Of a DNA stretch of 64,000 bases, positions 17,201 to 27,183 are shown one piece after another. How positions within the stretch are numbered: position 1 is the first letter of the stretch; each line of letters starts with the position of its first letter. The stretch is taken from contig CAKQBG010000002.1 in assembly GCA_934216145.1 (NCBI GenBank), forward strand, positions 4,520-68,519, given 5' to 3'. Both the position numbers and the translations under genes were made by a program. The notes beneath the pieces are model-generated. The model worked only from the letters and a program-made list of their open reading frames with translations. It was not told the DNA's origin and did not search any database. This DNA is from an uncultured Anaeroplasma sp. (GTDB lineage: Bacteria > Bacillota_I > Bacilli_A > Acholeplasmatales > Anaeroplasmataceae).

Positions 17201-18466
17201 ATGAGTGATAATAAATTAAAGAAAATGAATATACCATTTTCACCTCCTGATATTACAGAACGTGAAATTGAGGAAGTAGGTAATGCTTTAAGATCCGGTT
17301 GGATTACAACAGGACCTAGAACTAAAAAATTAGAAAAATTAATTGCAAATTATGTAGGAGTAGGATTAGAAAAAGAAACACCTAGATGTGTTTGCCTAAA
17401 TTCCCAAACAGCATGCCAGGAAATGGCTCTTCATTTACTAGGAATTGGTGAGGGGGATGAAGTAATTGTCCCTGCCTACACATATACAGCTTCTGCCTCA
17501 GTAATTGCACATGTTGGGGCTAAAATTGTAATGATTGACTCAATGAAGGATTCATTTGAGATGGATTATAATTTAGTTGAGGAAGCTATTACAGAAAAAA
17601 CAAAAGCAATTATTCCTGTAGATTTAGGTGGAGTACCTTGTGATTATGATAGATTATTTGAAATAGTAAATAGAAAGAAAAATCTATTTAAACCAAATAA
17701 TAAGATTCAAGCATCTATTGGTAGAATAGCTATAATGGCAGATACAGCACACTCATTTGGAGGAAGAATCGGAAATGTTATGTGTGGTAATATTGCTGAT
17801 TTTTCTTCATTTAGCTTTCATGCTGTAAAAAATTTCACAACAGCTGAGGGTGGAGCTTTAACCTGGAAGCATATTGAGGGAATTGATGATGAAGAAATTT
17901 ATCATAAGCTTCAATTATTTTCTTTACATGGCCAATCAAAAGATGCATTAAAGAAAAATCAACCTGGTCAGTGGGAATATGATATTATTGGTACTTGGTA
18001 TAAATGTAATATGACTGATGTTGTTGCCGCAATAGGACTTGTTCAATTTGAAAGATATCCTGAGATGTTATTAAAAAGAAAAAACATTATTGAAAAATAC
18101 AATAATGCTTTTAAAGATTTAGGTGTTATAGGATTAGATCATTATAATGAAAGACATACTTCATCAGGTCATTTATATATTAGTAGAGTATTTAAGAAAA
18201 ATGGAAATCCTATTTCTGATAATGAAAGAAGAGAAATAATTATTAAAATGGCAGAAAGAGGAATTTCTTGTAATGTACATTATAAGCCTCTTCCTATGCA
18301 TACTGCGTATAAGAATTTAGGATTTGATATTAATAATTATCCAAATGCTTATAATCATTATTTAAATGAAATTACTCTTCCTTTATATACGACATTAACA
18401 GATGATGAAGTAGATTATATTATTGAATGTTATAAGGATATATTAAAAGATTATGTTAATATGTAA
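17201..18466 (+). CDS. DegT/DnrJ/EryC1-type sugar aminotransferase (PglE-like)
   Basis: 421 residues, the usual length. A PLP enzyme that would aminate the 4-keto sugar made by the preceding dehydratase. The PLP-binding lysine is Lys210 in SFHAVKNFTTAEGGAL, with the DTAHSFGG aspartate block at 181-188 and the N-terminal FSPPDITEREI. AAAGGAG lies eight bases before the ATG. The next gene starts within its last codons. It is most similar in pattern to bacillosamine-type enzymes, but the amino donor and final sugar are inferred from context. Confidence 0.92.
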   Translation: MSDNKLKKMNIPFSPPDITEREIEEVGNALRSGWITTGPRTKKLEKLIANYVGVGLEKETPRCVCLNSQTACQEMALHLLGIGEGDEVIVPAYTYTASASVIAHVGAKIVMIDSMKDSFEMDYNLVEEAITEKTKAIIPVDLGGVPCDYDRLFEIVNRKKNLFKPNNKIQASIGRIAIMADTAHSFGGRIGNVMCGNIADFSSFSFHAVKNFTTAEGGALTWKHIEGIDDEEIYHKLQLFSLHGQSKDALKKNQPGQWEYDIIGTWYKCNMTDVVAAIGLVQFERYPEMLLKRKNIIEKYNNAFKDLGVIGLDHYNERHTSSGHLYISRVFKKNGNPISDNERREIIIKMAERGISCNVHYKPLPMHTAYKNLGFDINNYPNAYNHYLNEITLPLYTTLTDDEVDYIIECYKDILKDYVNM

Positions 18467-19133
18467 ATGGGATAAACTTCCAAAAAACTTACAACTTGAT
18501 GAAGTAAAACCATATTGGGAAAAATTAAGAAAAAGAAATTGGAATTTGTTTTGGAAAAGAGTATTTGATATTGTAATATCAGGAATATTCTTAATATTAC
18601 TTTCTCCTCTTTTCTTAATTTTAGCAATATTAATTAAAATTGATAGTAAAGGACCTGTTTTTTATAGGCAGGTTAGAATTACTCAATATGGAAAAAATTT
18701 TAGAATTCATAAATTTAGAAGTATGACTGTTGGTGCTGATAAAGGAAGCTTAGTTACAGTAAAAAATGATACAAGAGTAACAAGAATCGGAAAAGTCATC
18801 AGAAAATGTAAGCTTGATGAATTATCACAATTAATTGATGTCTTCATTGGCACAATGACTTTTGTTGGTACTAGACCAGAAGTTGAAAAATATGTAAATA
18901 ACTATTCAAATGAAATGCTAGCTACATTATTATTACCTGCTGGTATAACTAGCTTAGCAAGTGTTAAATTTAAAGATGAAAATGAATTAATAGATAATGC
19001 TAAAGATGTAGATAAAGTCTATATTGAAAATGTATTACCTGAAAAAATGAAATATAACCTAGAAGAATTAACAAAAGAAGGAATGTTTCATGATATTAAG
19101 GTAATTATTATGACTGTTTTAGCAATTTTTTAA
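18453..19133 (+). CDS. PglC-type initiating sugar-phosphate transferase
   Basis: 226 residues, a small monotopic phosphoglycosyl transferase that loads a sugar-1-phosphate onto undecaprenyl phosphate at the inner face of the membrane. A re-entrant hydrophobic helix (about 38-62) follows the KRVFDI motif; KFRSM (87-91) and the catalytic Asp122-Glu123 in KLDELSQL are present, followed by TFVGTRPEVEKY. The ATG at 18453 overlaps the aminotransferase gene by 14 bases. As the first committed step it defines polysaccharide pathway 1; a second initiating transferase occurs at 32.4 kb. Confidence 0.92.
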   Translation: MLICKWDKLPKNLQLDEVKPYWEKLRKRNWNLFWKRVFDIVISGIFLILLSPLFLILAILIKIDSKGPVFYRQVRITQYGKNFRIHKFRSMTVGADKGSLVTVKNDTRVTRIGKVIRKCKLDELSQLIDVFIGTMTFVGTRPEVEKYVNNYSNEMLATLLLPAGITSLASVKFKDENELIDNAKDVDKVYIENVLPEKMKYNLEELTKEGMFHDIKVIIMTVLAIF

Positions 19134-19143
19134 AGGAGGATAT

Positions 19144-19914
19144 ATGATTAGAGGATTAGTTTCAATAATTATGCCATCATGGAATACAGCTAAATGGATA
19201 GCTGAATCCATTGAGTCGGTAATTAATCAAACATATAAGAATTGGGAATTAATTATAGTTGATGATTGTTCAACTGATAATACTGAGGAAATAGTTAAAT
19301 CCTTTAATGATGATAGAATTATTTTTATAAAAAATGAAAAGAATAGTGGAGCAGCCCTAACTCGTAATAGAGCCTTAAGAGAGGCTAAAGGTGAGTGGAT
19401 TGCCTTCTTAGACTCTGATGATTTATGGAAGCCTAATAAGCTTCTACATCAAATTAATTTTATGAATGAAAATGGTTATACATTTTCATATCATGAATAT
19501 GAAAAAATTGATGAAGAATCAAAGAAATTAAATATTTATGTATCAGGACCTAAAAAGGTTACAAAAAGAAAAATGTATAATTATGGCTATCCTGGATGTC
19601 TAACATTTATGTATAGTGCTAAAAAGCATGGAGTTGTTCAAATAAAGGATATAAAAAAGAACAATGATTATGCAATACTTTTAATATTGTGTAAAACTGA
19701 TACATGTTATTTATTAGAAGAAAATTTAGCAGACTATAGAATTAGAAAAAAATCTATTTCTCATGATAAATTAAGAAAAAAGCTAAAAAGTCATTATGAT
19801 TTATTTCATCTATGTGATGAAAAAAATCCTATATTAGCTTTTTGGTATGCATCATGGAATATGTTCTACGGAATACTAAAAAAGAAGAAATATGAGAAAA
19901 AAATAGGTGAATAG
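19144..19914 (+). CDS. Family 2 glycosyltransferase
   Basis: 256 residues. A GT-A fold inverting transferase: SIIMPSWNTAKWI at the N-terminus, VDDCSTDNTEEI (about 39-50) and the metal-binding aspartates in FLDSDDLWKPNK (about 91-102). It probably adds one sugar to the lipid-linked repeat of pathway 1 in the cytoplasm. AAAGGAGG is at ideal distance from the ATG. Donor and acceptor cannot be predicted from sequence alone. Confidence 0.9.
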   Translation: MIRGLVSIIMPSWNTAKWIAESIESVINQTYKNWELIIVDDCSTDNTEEIVKSFNDDRIIFIKNEKNSGAALTRNRALREAKGEWIAFLDSDDLWKPNKLLHQINFMNENGYTFSYHEYEKIDEESKKLNIYVSGPKKVTKRKMYNYGYPGCLTFMYSAKKHGVVQIKDIKKNNDYAILLILCKTDTCYLLEENLADYRIRKKSISHDKLRKKLKSHYDLFHLCDEKNPILAFWYASWNMFYGILKKKKYEKKIGE

Positions 19915-19915
19915 T

Positions 19916-20995
19916 ATGAGAGTTATGTTATTGTCAGCTGCGAATAATGTTCATACTGTCAGATGGGCCAATGCTATATCTGAAAGAGGAAATGATGTTT
20001 ATGTAGTTTCTTGTTCGGACCACAAGGAAGCTAATAACAAATTCAACTCTAATATTACAAAAATTTATTTAAAATATTCTTCAGGGCTTGGTTATTATCT
20101 AAATCGAAATCAGTTAAGAAAAATAATAAAAACAATTAAACCTGATATTGTTAATGTTCATTATGCAAGTGGCTATGGAACACTTGCAAGAATATCAAAA
20201 ATTAATAATTATTTACTCAATTTATGGGGTAGTGATATTTTCTTATATCCTAAAATTAATAAATTTAATAAATATATATTAACTAAAAATTTAAAATATG
20301 CCCCTCATATTGCATCTACTAGCCATTGTATGGCAAATGAGGCCAAATTATATGTTAATAAAGATATGTATATTACTCCATTTGGAATTGATTTAAACAA
20401 AATAAAATATCATGAACATGAAATAAAAGATAATACATTTAAAATTTGTACAGTTAAAACATTAGAAGAAGTATATGGAATTGATGTATTAATAAAAGCA
20501 GTAGCTTTATTAATTAATAAATTAAAAGATAATAATATTAATATAAATATTAAGTATGATATTTATGGAAAGGGTGATTTACATGACTCTTTAAATGAAC
20601 TTATTTCATCACTTAATATGAATGATAATATTAGATTAATGGGATATATTGAAAATAATAAGCTCGGAGATGTTTTAACTCAATATAACGCCTTCATTTT
20701 AGGTTCAAGAAGTGAAAGCTTCGGGGTTTCCGCAATTGAGGCTATGGCAGCGGGACTAGTAGTTATCGCAACAGATGCGAAAGGGTTTACTGAAGTGATT
20801 GAAAATAATCATGATGGATTTATCGTAAAAAGAGATCATCCAGAAGAAATAGCTGATAAGCTTTATGAGCTAATTCAAAATCCAAAAATAATTAAGGATA
20901 TAGGATATAATGCTTATATTTCTGTTAAAGAAAAATATGATTGGAATGAAAGTGTAACAAATATGTTAAACATTTATTCTAAAATTTTAAAATAA
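19916..20995 (+). CDS. Family 4 glycosyltransferase
   Basis: 359 residues, GT-B fold retaining glycosyltransferase. The C-terminal donor-binding site shows ESFGVSAIEAMAAG, the E-x7-E motif of GT4 enzymes, and the N-terminal domain opens with MRVMLLSAANNVHTVRW. I chose the ATG at 19916, six bases after AGGTGA; a GTG at 19907 overlaps that site. It starts one base after the preceding stop and belongs to the pathway 1 operon. Confidence 0.9.
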   Translation: MRVMLLSAANNVHTVRWANAISERGNDVYVVSCSDHKEANNKFNSNITKIYLKYSSGLGYYLNRNQLRKIIKTIKPDIVNVHYASGYGTLARISKINNYLLNLWGSDIFLYPKINKFNKYILTKNLKYAPHIASTSHCMANEAKLYVNKDMYITPFGIDLNKIKYHEHEIKDNTFKICTVKTLEEVYGIDVLIKAVALLINKLKDNNININIKYDIYGKGDLHDSLNELISSLNMNDNIRLMGYIENNKLGDVLTQYNAFILGSRSESFGVSAIEAMAAGLVVIATDAKGFTEVIENNHDGFIVKRDHPEEIADKLYELIQNPKIIKDIGYNAYISVKEKYDWNESVTNMLNIYSKILK

Positions 20996-21013
20996 AATAA
21001 AAGGAGGGATATA

Positions 21014-22315
21014 ATGGCATTTACATTATCAGTTTTATGCCTTGTATTAAATATATATTTTTACAAAAAAGAAAGTATAAAAAATATTTATTTTACACCA
21101 CTTTTTTGTATTGCGATACCATATTCTATAATTATGCTGTTTGTTTCAATATACGATTTGATTGATTTCAATAAAGCATATAAAATGTCATATATGGTTC
21201 CTCTAGTTAGTATATTAATATTTTCTTTATTTATCATTATTGGTATTTTATTAAAATTTAATTTTGAAAAAAAATATCCATATTTAAAAGAAAAAGAGAT
21301 AATTTGTAAAAAGAATGATAAGGATATTATAAGAAAAAGAAAGAGTATTTTTCATGGAGTAATATATGATTTAGAAAAAGAAAAAATATTAATTTCTTTA
21401 GTATATATATCTTTTGTTATTATAGCTATTATTTACTTTATAAAATATGGATTTCATATAATATCAACTGTTGATTTTAAAAATTTCTTTTCATCCGGTA
21501 TTCAAGGACATTTAGTTAATGTTATTACTGCTTTATTACTAATAATTTTTTCATTTAAGAAATTTTATTATACAAAAATAGTTTGTTTATTTTGGATTAT
21601 CTTTTTAGCATTAGGAAATGCAAAATATTTAATGTTAATGTATGCAATGACATTATTAATTATATTTGCTGTACAATATTATAAATCATTTTCTATGAAG
21701 AAAATGTTTATATTATTAATAGTTATTGCCTCATTCTTTATAATGACATATTTTTTAAGATTTATTATTGCAGGCACTTCAATATTAGATATTAATTATA
21801 AATTCTTATTTGATCATTTCTATTATTATTTAGTTGGAAGTTTTTATTCTTTTTCAAAGGTATTAACTGAATATTTCCCTCCAACAGATAATATTGGTTA
21901 TGGAATTGTATTTGCTCCAATCATAAATGTATTTAGACTTTTATGTGGAAATAGAAATTTCATTTCTCCAATTTCTAGATTCATTTCCGTTGAGATTAAT
22001 AGTAATTATACAGAAACTAATGTTTATACTCTTTTTGGTGCGATTTATTTTGAAACTAATATTTATTTTATGTTAATATGTGTTATCGCAATTGCGATAA
22101 TTGCCTATTTCTTATACTATAATTTTTTGATTAGAAAAAAACAAAGTTTATTAATTATTTTTAGTTTCTTTTTATCAACCTTGTTTTATTCATTCTTTAA
22201 TTGTTTTTATGGAGTATCTAATTTAATTGAAATAATAGTACTTTTATTGATAATAACACAAGTTTGTAAAGGAGGTATCCCTTATGCCAAAGAAAGAAAT
22301 TTATTATGTTTCTGA
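21014..22315 (+). CDS. Wzy-type polysaccharide polymerase
   Basis: 433 residues with about ten hydrophobic helices and few conserved residues, as expected of Wzy polymerases that link lipid-bound repeat units outside the membrane. The central periplasm-facing stretch SFYSFSKVLTEYFPPTDN and nearby GIVFAPIINVFRLL resemble the oligosaccharide repeat-unit polymerase group. AAGGAGGG precedes the ATG. Its TGA lies inside the following glycosyltransferase gene (32-base overlap). Call based on topology and position next to Wzx. Confidence 0.75.
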   Translation: MAFTLSVLCLVLNIYFYKKESIKNIYFTPLFCIAIPYSIIMLFVSIYDLIDFNKAYKMSYMVPLVSILIFSLFIIIGILLKFNFEKKYPYLKEKEIICKKNDKDIIRKRKSIFHGVIYDLEKEKILISLVYISFVIIAIIYFIKYGFHIISTVDFKNFFSSGIQGHLVNVITALLLIIFSFKKFYYTKIVCLFWIIFLALGNAKYLMLMYAMTLLIIFAVQYYKSFSMKKMFILLIVIASFFIMTYFLRFIIAGTSILDINYKFLFDHFYYYLVGSFYSFSKVLTEYFPPTDNIGYGIVFAPIINVFRLLCGNRNFISPISRFISVEINSNYTETNVYTLFGAIYFETNIYFMLICVIAIAIIAYFLYYNFLIRKKQSLLIIFSFFLSTLFYSFFNCFYGVSNLIEIIVLLLIITQVCKGGIPYAKERNLLCF

Positions 22316-23312
22316 GAAATTGTTTTATGGTAATACTGCAGGTACTAAAGCCAGAAATGATTTAGAAAATATTTTTGTATCAAGAGGATACAAAAAGGTT
22401 GGTCCTAAATTAGTTTCTAGACAAACTTCAAGTATATTTTATTATTTAAAGGGGTATTTAATTTCTAAGTTTATGTTAATGAAATTAAATAAACTTAAAA
22501 ATGAAACTATTATTTTCCAATATCCCATTACTAGAGGTAAAATATTAATTCCTAAGATTAAGAAAATGTCAAAGAAGAATAATATTATTTTATTTGTTCA
22601 TGATGTTGCCTATATGAGAAGTGATTTAATGACTCTTGATGAAGAGATTTCATTATTAAATTGTGCTAAAATAATTGTATGTCATAATGATAAAATGAAA
22701 GAAAGACTAATTGATGATGGAATATCATCATCAAAATTAAAGGTATTAGGTTGTTTTGATTATTTATTAGATAAACCAGTAGATAATTTTATATTTGATA
22801 AGAGTATTTGTTATGCCGGTAATTTGGATAAAGGTAATTTTTTAGGAAAGTGTGATGGATTATTTAAATATAAATTTAATTTATTTGGTCCTCATTTCAC
22901 TCCTTATAATTCAATTAACATTGAATATAAAGGAAATTATTCTCCTGATATAGTCCCTTATAAATTAAATTCATCATATGGTTTAATTTGGGATAGCTTA
23001 GATATTGATACTGTATCTGGTAAATTAGGAGAATATACTAAATATAATAATCCTCATAAATTCTCTTTATATATGGCCTCTGGAATTCCGGTATTTGCGT
23101 GGGAGAATTCAGCAATTGCTGAATATATAAAGAAATATAATGTTGGGTTTACAATTAAATCTTTAAAAGATATTAATGATATTTTAGATAATTTAACTAT
23201 AGAAGATTATAAGATTCAAAAAGAAAATGTTAAAGTACTTCAGAACATTATAATTAATGGAGAAAATACAATTAGAGTATTAAAAGAAATTGAAGAAGAA
23301 ATTGGTAAATAA
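22284..23312 (+). CDS. Glycosyltransferase, galactofuranosyltransferase-like
   Basis: 342 residues. The opening IYYVSEKLFYGNTAGTKARND, the FQYPITRGKILIPKI block and FVHDVAYMRSD are typical of the bacterial galactofuranosyltransferase-like family (GT-B fold), which uses UDP-galactofuranose. A UDP-galactopyranose mutase gene two genes downstream supplies exactly that donor, supporting the call. The start ATG has AAGGAGG nine bases upstream and lies inside the end of the polymerase gene. Linkage and acceptor are unknown. Confidence 0.8.
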   Translation: MPKKEIYYVSEKLFYGNTAGTKARNDLENIFVSRGYKKVGPKLVSRQTSSIFYYLKGYLISKFMLMKLNKLKNETIIFQYPITRGKILIPKIKKMSKKNNIILFVHDVAYMRSDLMTLDEEISLLNCAKIIVCHNDKMKERLIDDGISSSKLKVLGCFDYLLDKPVDNFIFDKSICYAGNLDKGNFLGKCDGLFKYKFNLFGPHFTPYNSINIEYKGNYSPDIVPYKLNSSYGLIWDSLDIDTVSGKLGEYTKYNNPHKFSLYMASGIPVFAWENSAIAEYIKKYNVGFTIKSLKDINDILDNLTIEDYKIQKENVKVLQNIIINGENTIRVLKEIEEEIGK

Positions 23313-23313
23313 T

Positions 23314-24810
23314 ATGAATGAAAATAAAAAAATTAAATTAAATTATTTATATAATGTAATTTATCAAGTATTTTTATTAATTGTACCTTTAATTGTAACT
23401 CCTTATGTTTCTAGAGTATTAGAACCTTCAGGAGTAGGAAAATATAGCTTTTCTTATTCTCTAATTACATATTTTACAATAGTTGGAGCTTTAGGCTTTG
23501 GATATTACGCTCAAAGAGAAATTGCGAAAGCCCAAAATGATAAAATGCGTATGTCTAAATTGTTTTGGGAAATTAATATTTGTAGATTAATTCCAGTTTT
23601 ATTTTCTCTTATTGTTAATGTTATATTATGTTTGTTAAATGTTTATGGCGATTATACAAATTTAATGTTGATATTTAATATGAATATAATCGCTATAGCA
23701 TTTGATATTGCATTTTATTTTCAAGGAAATGAGAATTTTCTTAAACTTGTTTCAACAAGTGTTATAATCAAATTATTATCAATAATTTCAATCTTTATTT
23801 TTGTTAAAACTGTTAATGATTTATGGATATATGCTTTAATTAATTCTTTATTAGTGATTTTTTCTAATTTGGCGTTATGGATTGGTATTCATAAATATTT
23901 AACTAAAGTTAAATTTAATGAATTAAAACCATTACGTCATTTAAAAGGAACAATTAGATTATTTATACCTACTATCGCAACAACAATATATACTGTATTA
24001 GATAAAACTCTAGTTGGATTATTAATTAAAGATACATATGTTGTTACTATAAATGGAGTAGAAGTAATAAAAAAATATTCAGATTTAGAAAATGGCTATT
24101 ATGAGCAATCAGAAAAATTAATTAAAATGGCAATGACAGTTATTACCTCGCTAGGTACTGTAATGATTCCTAGAAACTCAAATGAATTTGCGAAAGGCAA
24201 TATTGATAATTTGAAGAAAAATATCTATACAACCTCAAAGGTTGCCTTTTTAATCGCAATCCCAATGGTATTTGGATTCATTGCGGTTTCTCAAAATTTT
24301 GTTCCATGGTATTTTGGAGAAGGTTATGATAAATGTATTATATTATTAATGATATTTTCTCCATTAATATTAATTGTAGGTTTTTCAAATATATTTGGTT
24401 TACAATATATGGTACCTACAGGTCATGATAAAATGTTTACATTTGCGTTGGTAGCTGGTGCGTTAATTAATTTATCTTTGAATTTTGTTTTTATTCCTAT
24501 ATTATGGTCATATGGAGCCGCAATTGCTTCTATTATTGGTGAATTATGTGTTACATTAATAATGGGATTTATGATTAGAAAAGAAATTAATATGAAGAAA
24601 ATTATTTTTTCTTCATGGAAATATTTAATTTCAGGTTTATTTATGTTTGGAATATGTTTTTATGTTCAAACATTATTACCATCATCAATAATAAACACAT
24701 TATTAATTATTTTATTAGGATTAGTAAGCTATTTCATAGCTTTATTAATTTTAAAGGAAGAATTAATATTATCAAGTATTAAAAAATATATAGCTATTAT
24801 AAAAAGATAA
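23314..24810 (+). CDS. Wzx-type polysaccharide flippase
   Basis: 498 residues with 12-14 transmembrane helices, MOP/MATE superfamily. VSRVLEPSGVGKYSFSYSLI near the N-terminus is the classic Wzx/RfbX signature. It flips undecaprenyl-diphosphate-linked repeat units of pathway 1 across the membrane. The ATG at 23314 is one base after the previous stop; a TTG at 23290 in the same frame lies inside the preceding gene and is less likely. The ribosome site is weak, so translation may depend on coupling. Confidence 0.92.
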   Translation: MNENKKIKLNYLYNVIYQVFLLIVPLIVTPYVSRVLEPSGVGKYSFSYSLITYFTIVGALGFGYYAQREIAKAQNDKMRMSKLFWEINICRLIPVLFSLIVNVILCLLNVYGDYTNLMLIFNMNIIAIAFDIAFYFQGNENFLKLVSTSVIIKLLSIISIFIFVKTVNDLWIYALINSLLVIFSNLALWIGIHKYLTKVKFNELKPLRHLKGTIRLFIPTIATTIYTVLDKTLVGLLIKDTYVVTINGVEVIKKYSDLENGYYEQSEKLIKMAMTVITSLGTVMIPRNSNEFAKGNIDNLKKNIYTTSKVAFLIAIPMVFGFIAVSQNFVPWYFGEGYDKCIILLMIFSPLILIVGFSNIFGLQYMVPTGHDKMFTFALVAGALINLSLNFVFIPILWSYGAAIASIIGELCVTLIMGFMIRKEINMKKIIFSSWKYLISGLFMFGICFYVQTLLPSSIINTLLIILLGLVSYFIALLILKEELILSSIKKYIAIIKR

Positions 24811-24814
24811 AGAA

Positions 24815-24850
24815 GGAGAAGTTATTATTAAATAATAACAATATTTATTA
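24815..24850 (+). promoter_or_regulatory. Unusual ribosome site with hairpin spacer before glf
   Basis: AGGAG at 24815-24819 lies 30 bases from the ATG at 24850, too far for normal initiation. Between them a hairpin GTTATTA (24821-24827) / TAATAAC (24833-24839) could fold and bring the site to an effective distance of about 11 bases. Confidence 0.45.
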
Positions 24851-25947
24851 TGTATGATTATTTAATTGTAGGTGCTGGTTTATATGGTGCAGTTTGTGCC
24901 TATGAACTAAATAAAAAAGGATATAAAGTATTAGTAATAGATAAAAGAAATCATATTGCAGGAAATATTTATACTGAAAATATTGAGGGAATAAATGTTC
25001 ATAAATACGGAGCTCATATTTTTCATACTAGTGAAAAATGGGTTTGGGATTATATTAACCAATTTGCTGAATTTAATAATTATATAAATTCACCAATTGC
25101 GAGATACAAAAATGAATGTTATAACCTACCATTCAATATGAATACTTTTACAAAGCTTTGGAGTGATGTATTCACACCTAAGGATGCTAAAAGAAGAATT
25201 GAAGAAGAAAAGAAAGCATATAATGTAGAAAATCCTAAGAATTTAGAAGAACAAGCTATTAATTTAGTAGGACCTACAATTTATGAAAAGCTAATAAAGG
25301 GGTATACCGCAAAGCAGTGGGGTAGACCTTGTAATGAATTGCCTTCTTTTATTATCAAAAGATTACCTGTTAGGTTTACTTTTGATAATAATTATTTTAA
25401 TGATAGATATCAAGGTATTCCTATTGGTGGATATACAAAGATAATAGAGAAGATGCTTAAAGGTATTGATATTAGATTAAATTGTGATTTTTTTAGAAAT
25501 AGAGAGAAATTAGAATCTATTTCTAAAAATATTATTTATACAGGTCAAATTGATGAATATTTTAATTATTGTTATGGTCCACTTGAATATAGAACAGTTA
25601 GATTTGAAACTGATGTTTTAGAGTGTAATAATTATCAAGGAAATGCTGTAGTCAATTATACAGAGTATGAAATACCATATACTCGTATAATTGAGCATAA
25701 GCATTTTGAATTTGATACTACATCTCCTAAAACTGTTATTTCAAAGGAATATTCAACTACATGGAAATTAGGTGATGAGCCTTATTATCCAGTTAATAAT
25801 GATATTAATAATAATTTATATTTAAAATATAAAGAATTAGCTTCAAAATCAAATGTTTATTTTGGTGGTAGACTAGGTGGATATAAGTATTATGATATGG
25901 ATGATACAATAATATCAGCTTTTCAATTTTTAAAGACTTTAGAATAA
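24850..25947 (+). CDS. glf: UDP-galactopyranose mutase
   Basis: 365 residues, the usual length. A FAD enzyme interconverting UDP-galactopyranose and UDP-galactofuranose. The FAD-binding GAGLYGAV (8-15) is followed by DKRNHIAGNIY and the family motif HKYGAHIFHT (about 51-60); RFTFDNNYFNDRYQGIP and GRLGGYKYYDMD near the C-terminus are also typical. It ends pathway 1 and matches the galactofuranosyltransferase-like gene upstream, so the polymer probably contains galactofuranose. Confidence 0.96.
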   Translation: MYDYLIVGAGLYGAVCAYELNKKGYKVLVIDKRNHIAGNIYTENIEGINVHKYGAHIFHTSEKWVWDYINQFAEFNNYINSPIARYKNECYNLPFNMNTFTKLWSDVFTPKDAKRRIEEEKKAYNVENPKNLEEQAINLVGPTIYEKLIKGYTAKQWGRPCNELPSFIIKRLPVRFTFDNNYFNDRYQGIPIGGYTKIIEKMLKGIDIRLNCDFFRNREKLESISKNIIYTGQIDEYFNYCYGPLEYRTVRFETDVLECNNYQGNAVVNYTEYEIPYTRIIEHKHFEFDTTSPKTVISKEYSTTWKLGDEPYYPVNNDINNNLYLKYKELASKSNVYFGGRLGGYKYYDMDDTIISAFQFLKTLE

Positions 25948-26038
25948 ATAATATTCATAAAATATTTTATTTCTATTAAAAATATTATTAAAAGTTTATG
26001 TTTTTTAAGAAATTTATTTTTTTGAATATGAATTGTTA

Positions 26039-26068
26039 TACAAATATATTACTTATATTTGTATTTTT
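26039..26068 (+). terminator. Terminator after pathway 1
   Basis: Perfect 10-bp stem TACAAATATA (26039-26048) / TATATTTGTA (26054-26063) and five T. Apart from this and the promoter at 26184, the 340 bases between glf and rmlA hold nothing recognisable. Confidence 0.75.
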
Positions 26069-26183
26069 GGTTAACATGTATAATTTAATGATTATATCTT
26101 ATTATCTGTTTCAGTTGAAAAGATTAACAAATGGTTATTAAATTAAAACTTAATAATATAATCTTTTTAAAATAAATAGTTTA

Positions 26184-26192
26184 TGTTATAAT
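26184..26192 (+). promoter_or_regulatory. Extended -10 promoter before the rml genes
   Basis: TG-T-TATAAT (26184-26192), a perfect -10 with a TG extension, about 95 bases upstream of rmlA. The -35 region is poor. Confidence 0.55.
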
Positions 26193-26287
26193 TACTTTAA
26201 ATTTTTGTATTGATGAAAATGCTAAAAAAATTAAGTTTATTATATGTAAACTTTTGACACTACAACATTTAAAGGGATGAATGTAAA

Positions 26288-27178
26288 ATGAAAGGAATAG
26301 TTTTAGCAGGAGGAAGTGGAACTCGTTTATATCCATTAACAATGGTAACATCAAAGCAATTGTTACCAATATATGATAAACCAATGATTTATTATCCATT
26401 ATCAACATTAATGCTTGCAGGGATAAAAGATATTTTAATTATTTCTACACCAGAGGATACTCCGAGATTTGAACATCTTTTAGGTGATGGATCTAGATTT
26501 GGAATTAATTTATCATATATAGTTCAACCATCTCCAGATGGATTAGCTCAAGCTTTTATTTTGGGTGAAGAATTTATTGGCGATGATGATTGTTGTATGG
26601 TTTTAGGTGACAATATATTCTATGGTAATGGATTTAAAAAAGCATTACATAATGCAGTAGAAAATGCTAATAACGGTAGAGCAACAGTTTTTGGATATTA
26701 TGTACCAGATCCAAATCGTTTTGGTGTTGTAGAATTTGATCCTAATGGAAAGGCTATTTCTATTATTGAAAAGCCAAAAGTTGGAGAAGAAAAATCTAAT
26801 TACGCTGTTGTAGGACTATATTTCTATCCGAAGGGAGTTTCACAAAAAGCAAAAGATGTTAAACCATCTCCTAGAGGTGAGCTTGAAATTACTACTTTAA
26901 ATCAAATGTATTTAGATAAGGATTTATTAGATGTTATTACTTTTGGTAGAGGCTTTACATGGCTTGATACTGGTACTCATGAGTCTTTAGCGGACGCAAC
27001 TGCGTTTGTTAAAATGATTGAAGAGCATCAGGGATTAATGGTATCTTGTATTGAAGAAATAGCTTTTAATAATGGTTGGATTACAAAAGAACAATTATTA
27101 GCTGAGGCTGAACCAATGAAAAAGAATAATTATGGTAAGCATTTAATAAATGTAGCTAATGGAAAGATTAGGTATTAA
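26288..27178 (+). CDS. rmlA: Glucose-1-phosphate thymidylyltransferase
   Basis: 296 residues, standard length. First step of dTDP-L-rhamnose synthesis: dTTP plus glucose-1-phosphate gives dTDP-glucose. The nucleotide-binding signature [11 protein letters not shown] (8-18), [14 protein letters not shown] and the GDNIFYG metal site are intact. AAAGGGATG lies upstream. It leads the rmlA-rmlD-rmlB block; rmlC lies further downstream after glmM. Confidence 0.97.
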   Translation: MKGIVLAGGSGTRLYPLTMVTSKQLLPIYDKPMIYYPLSTLMLAGIKDILIISTPEDTPRFEHLLGDGSRFGINLSYIVQPSPDGLAQAFILGEEFIGDDDCCMVLGDNIFYGNGFKKALHNAVENANNGRATVFGYYVPDPNRFGVVEFDPNGKAISIIEKPKVGEEKSNYAVVGLYFYPKGVSQKAKDVKPSPRGELEITTLNQMYLDKDLLDVITFGRGFTWLDTGTHESLADATAFVKMIEEHQGLMVSCIEEIAFNNGWITKEQLLAEAEPMKKNNYGKHLINVANGKIRY

Positions 27179-27183
27179 ATTAT

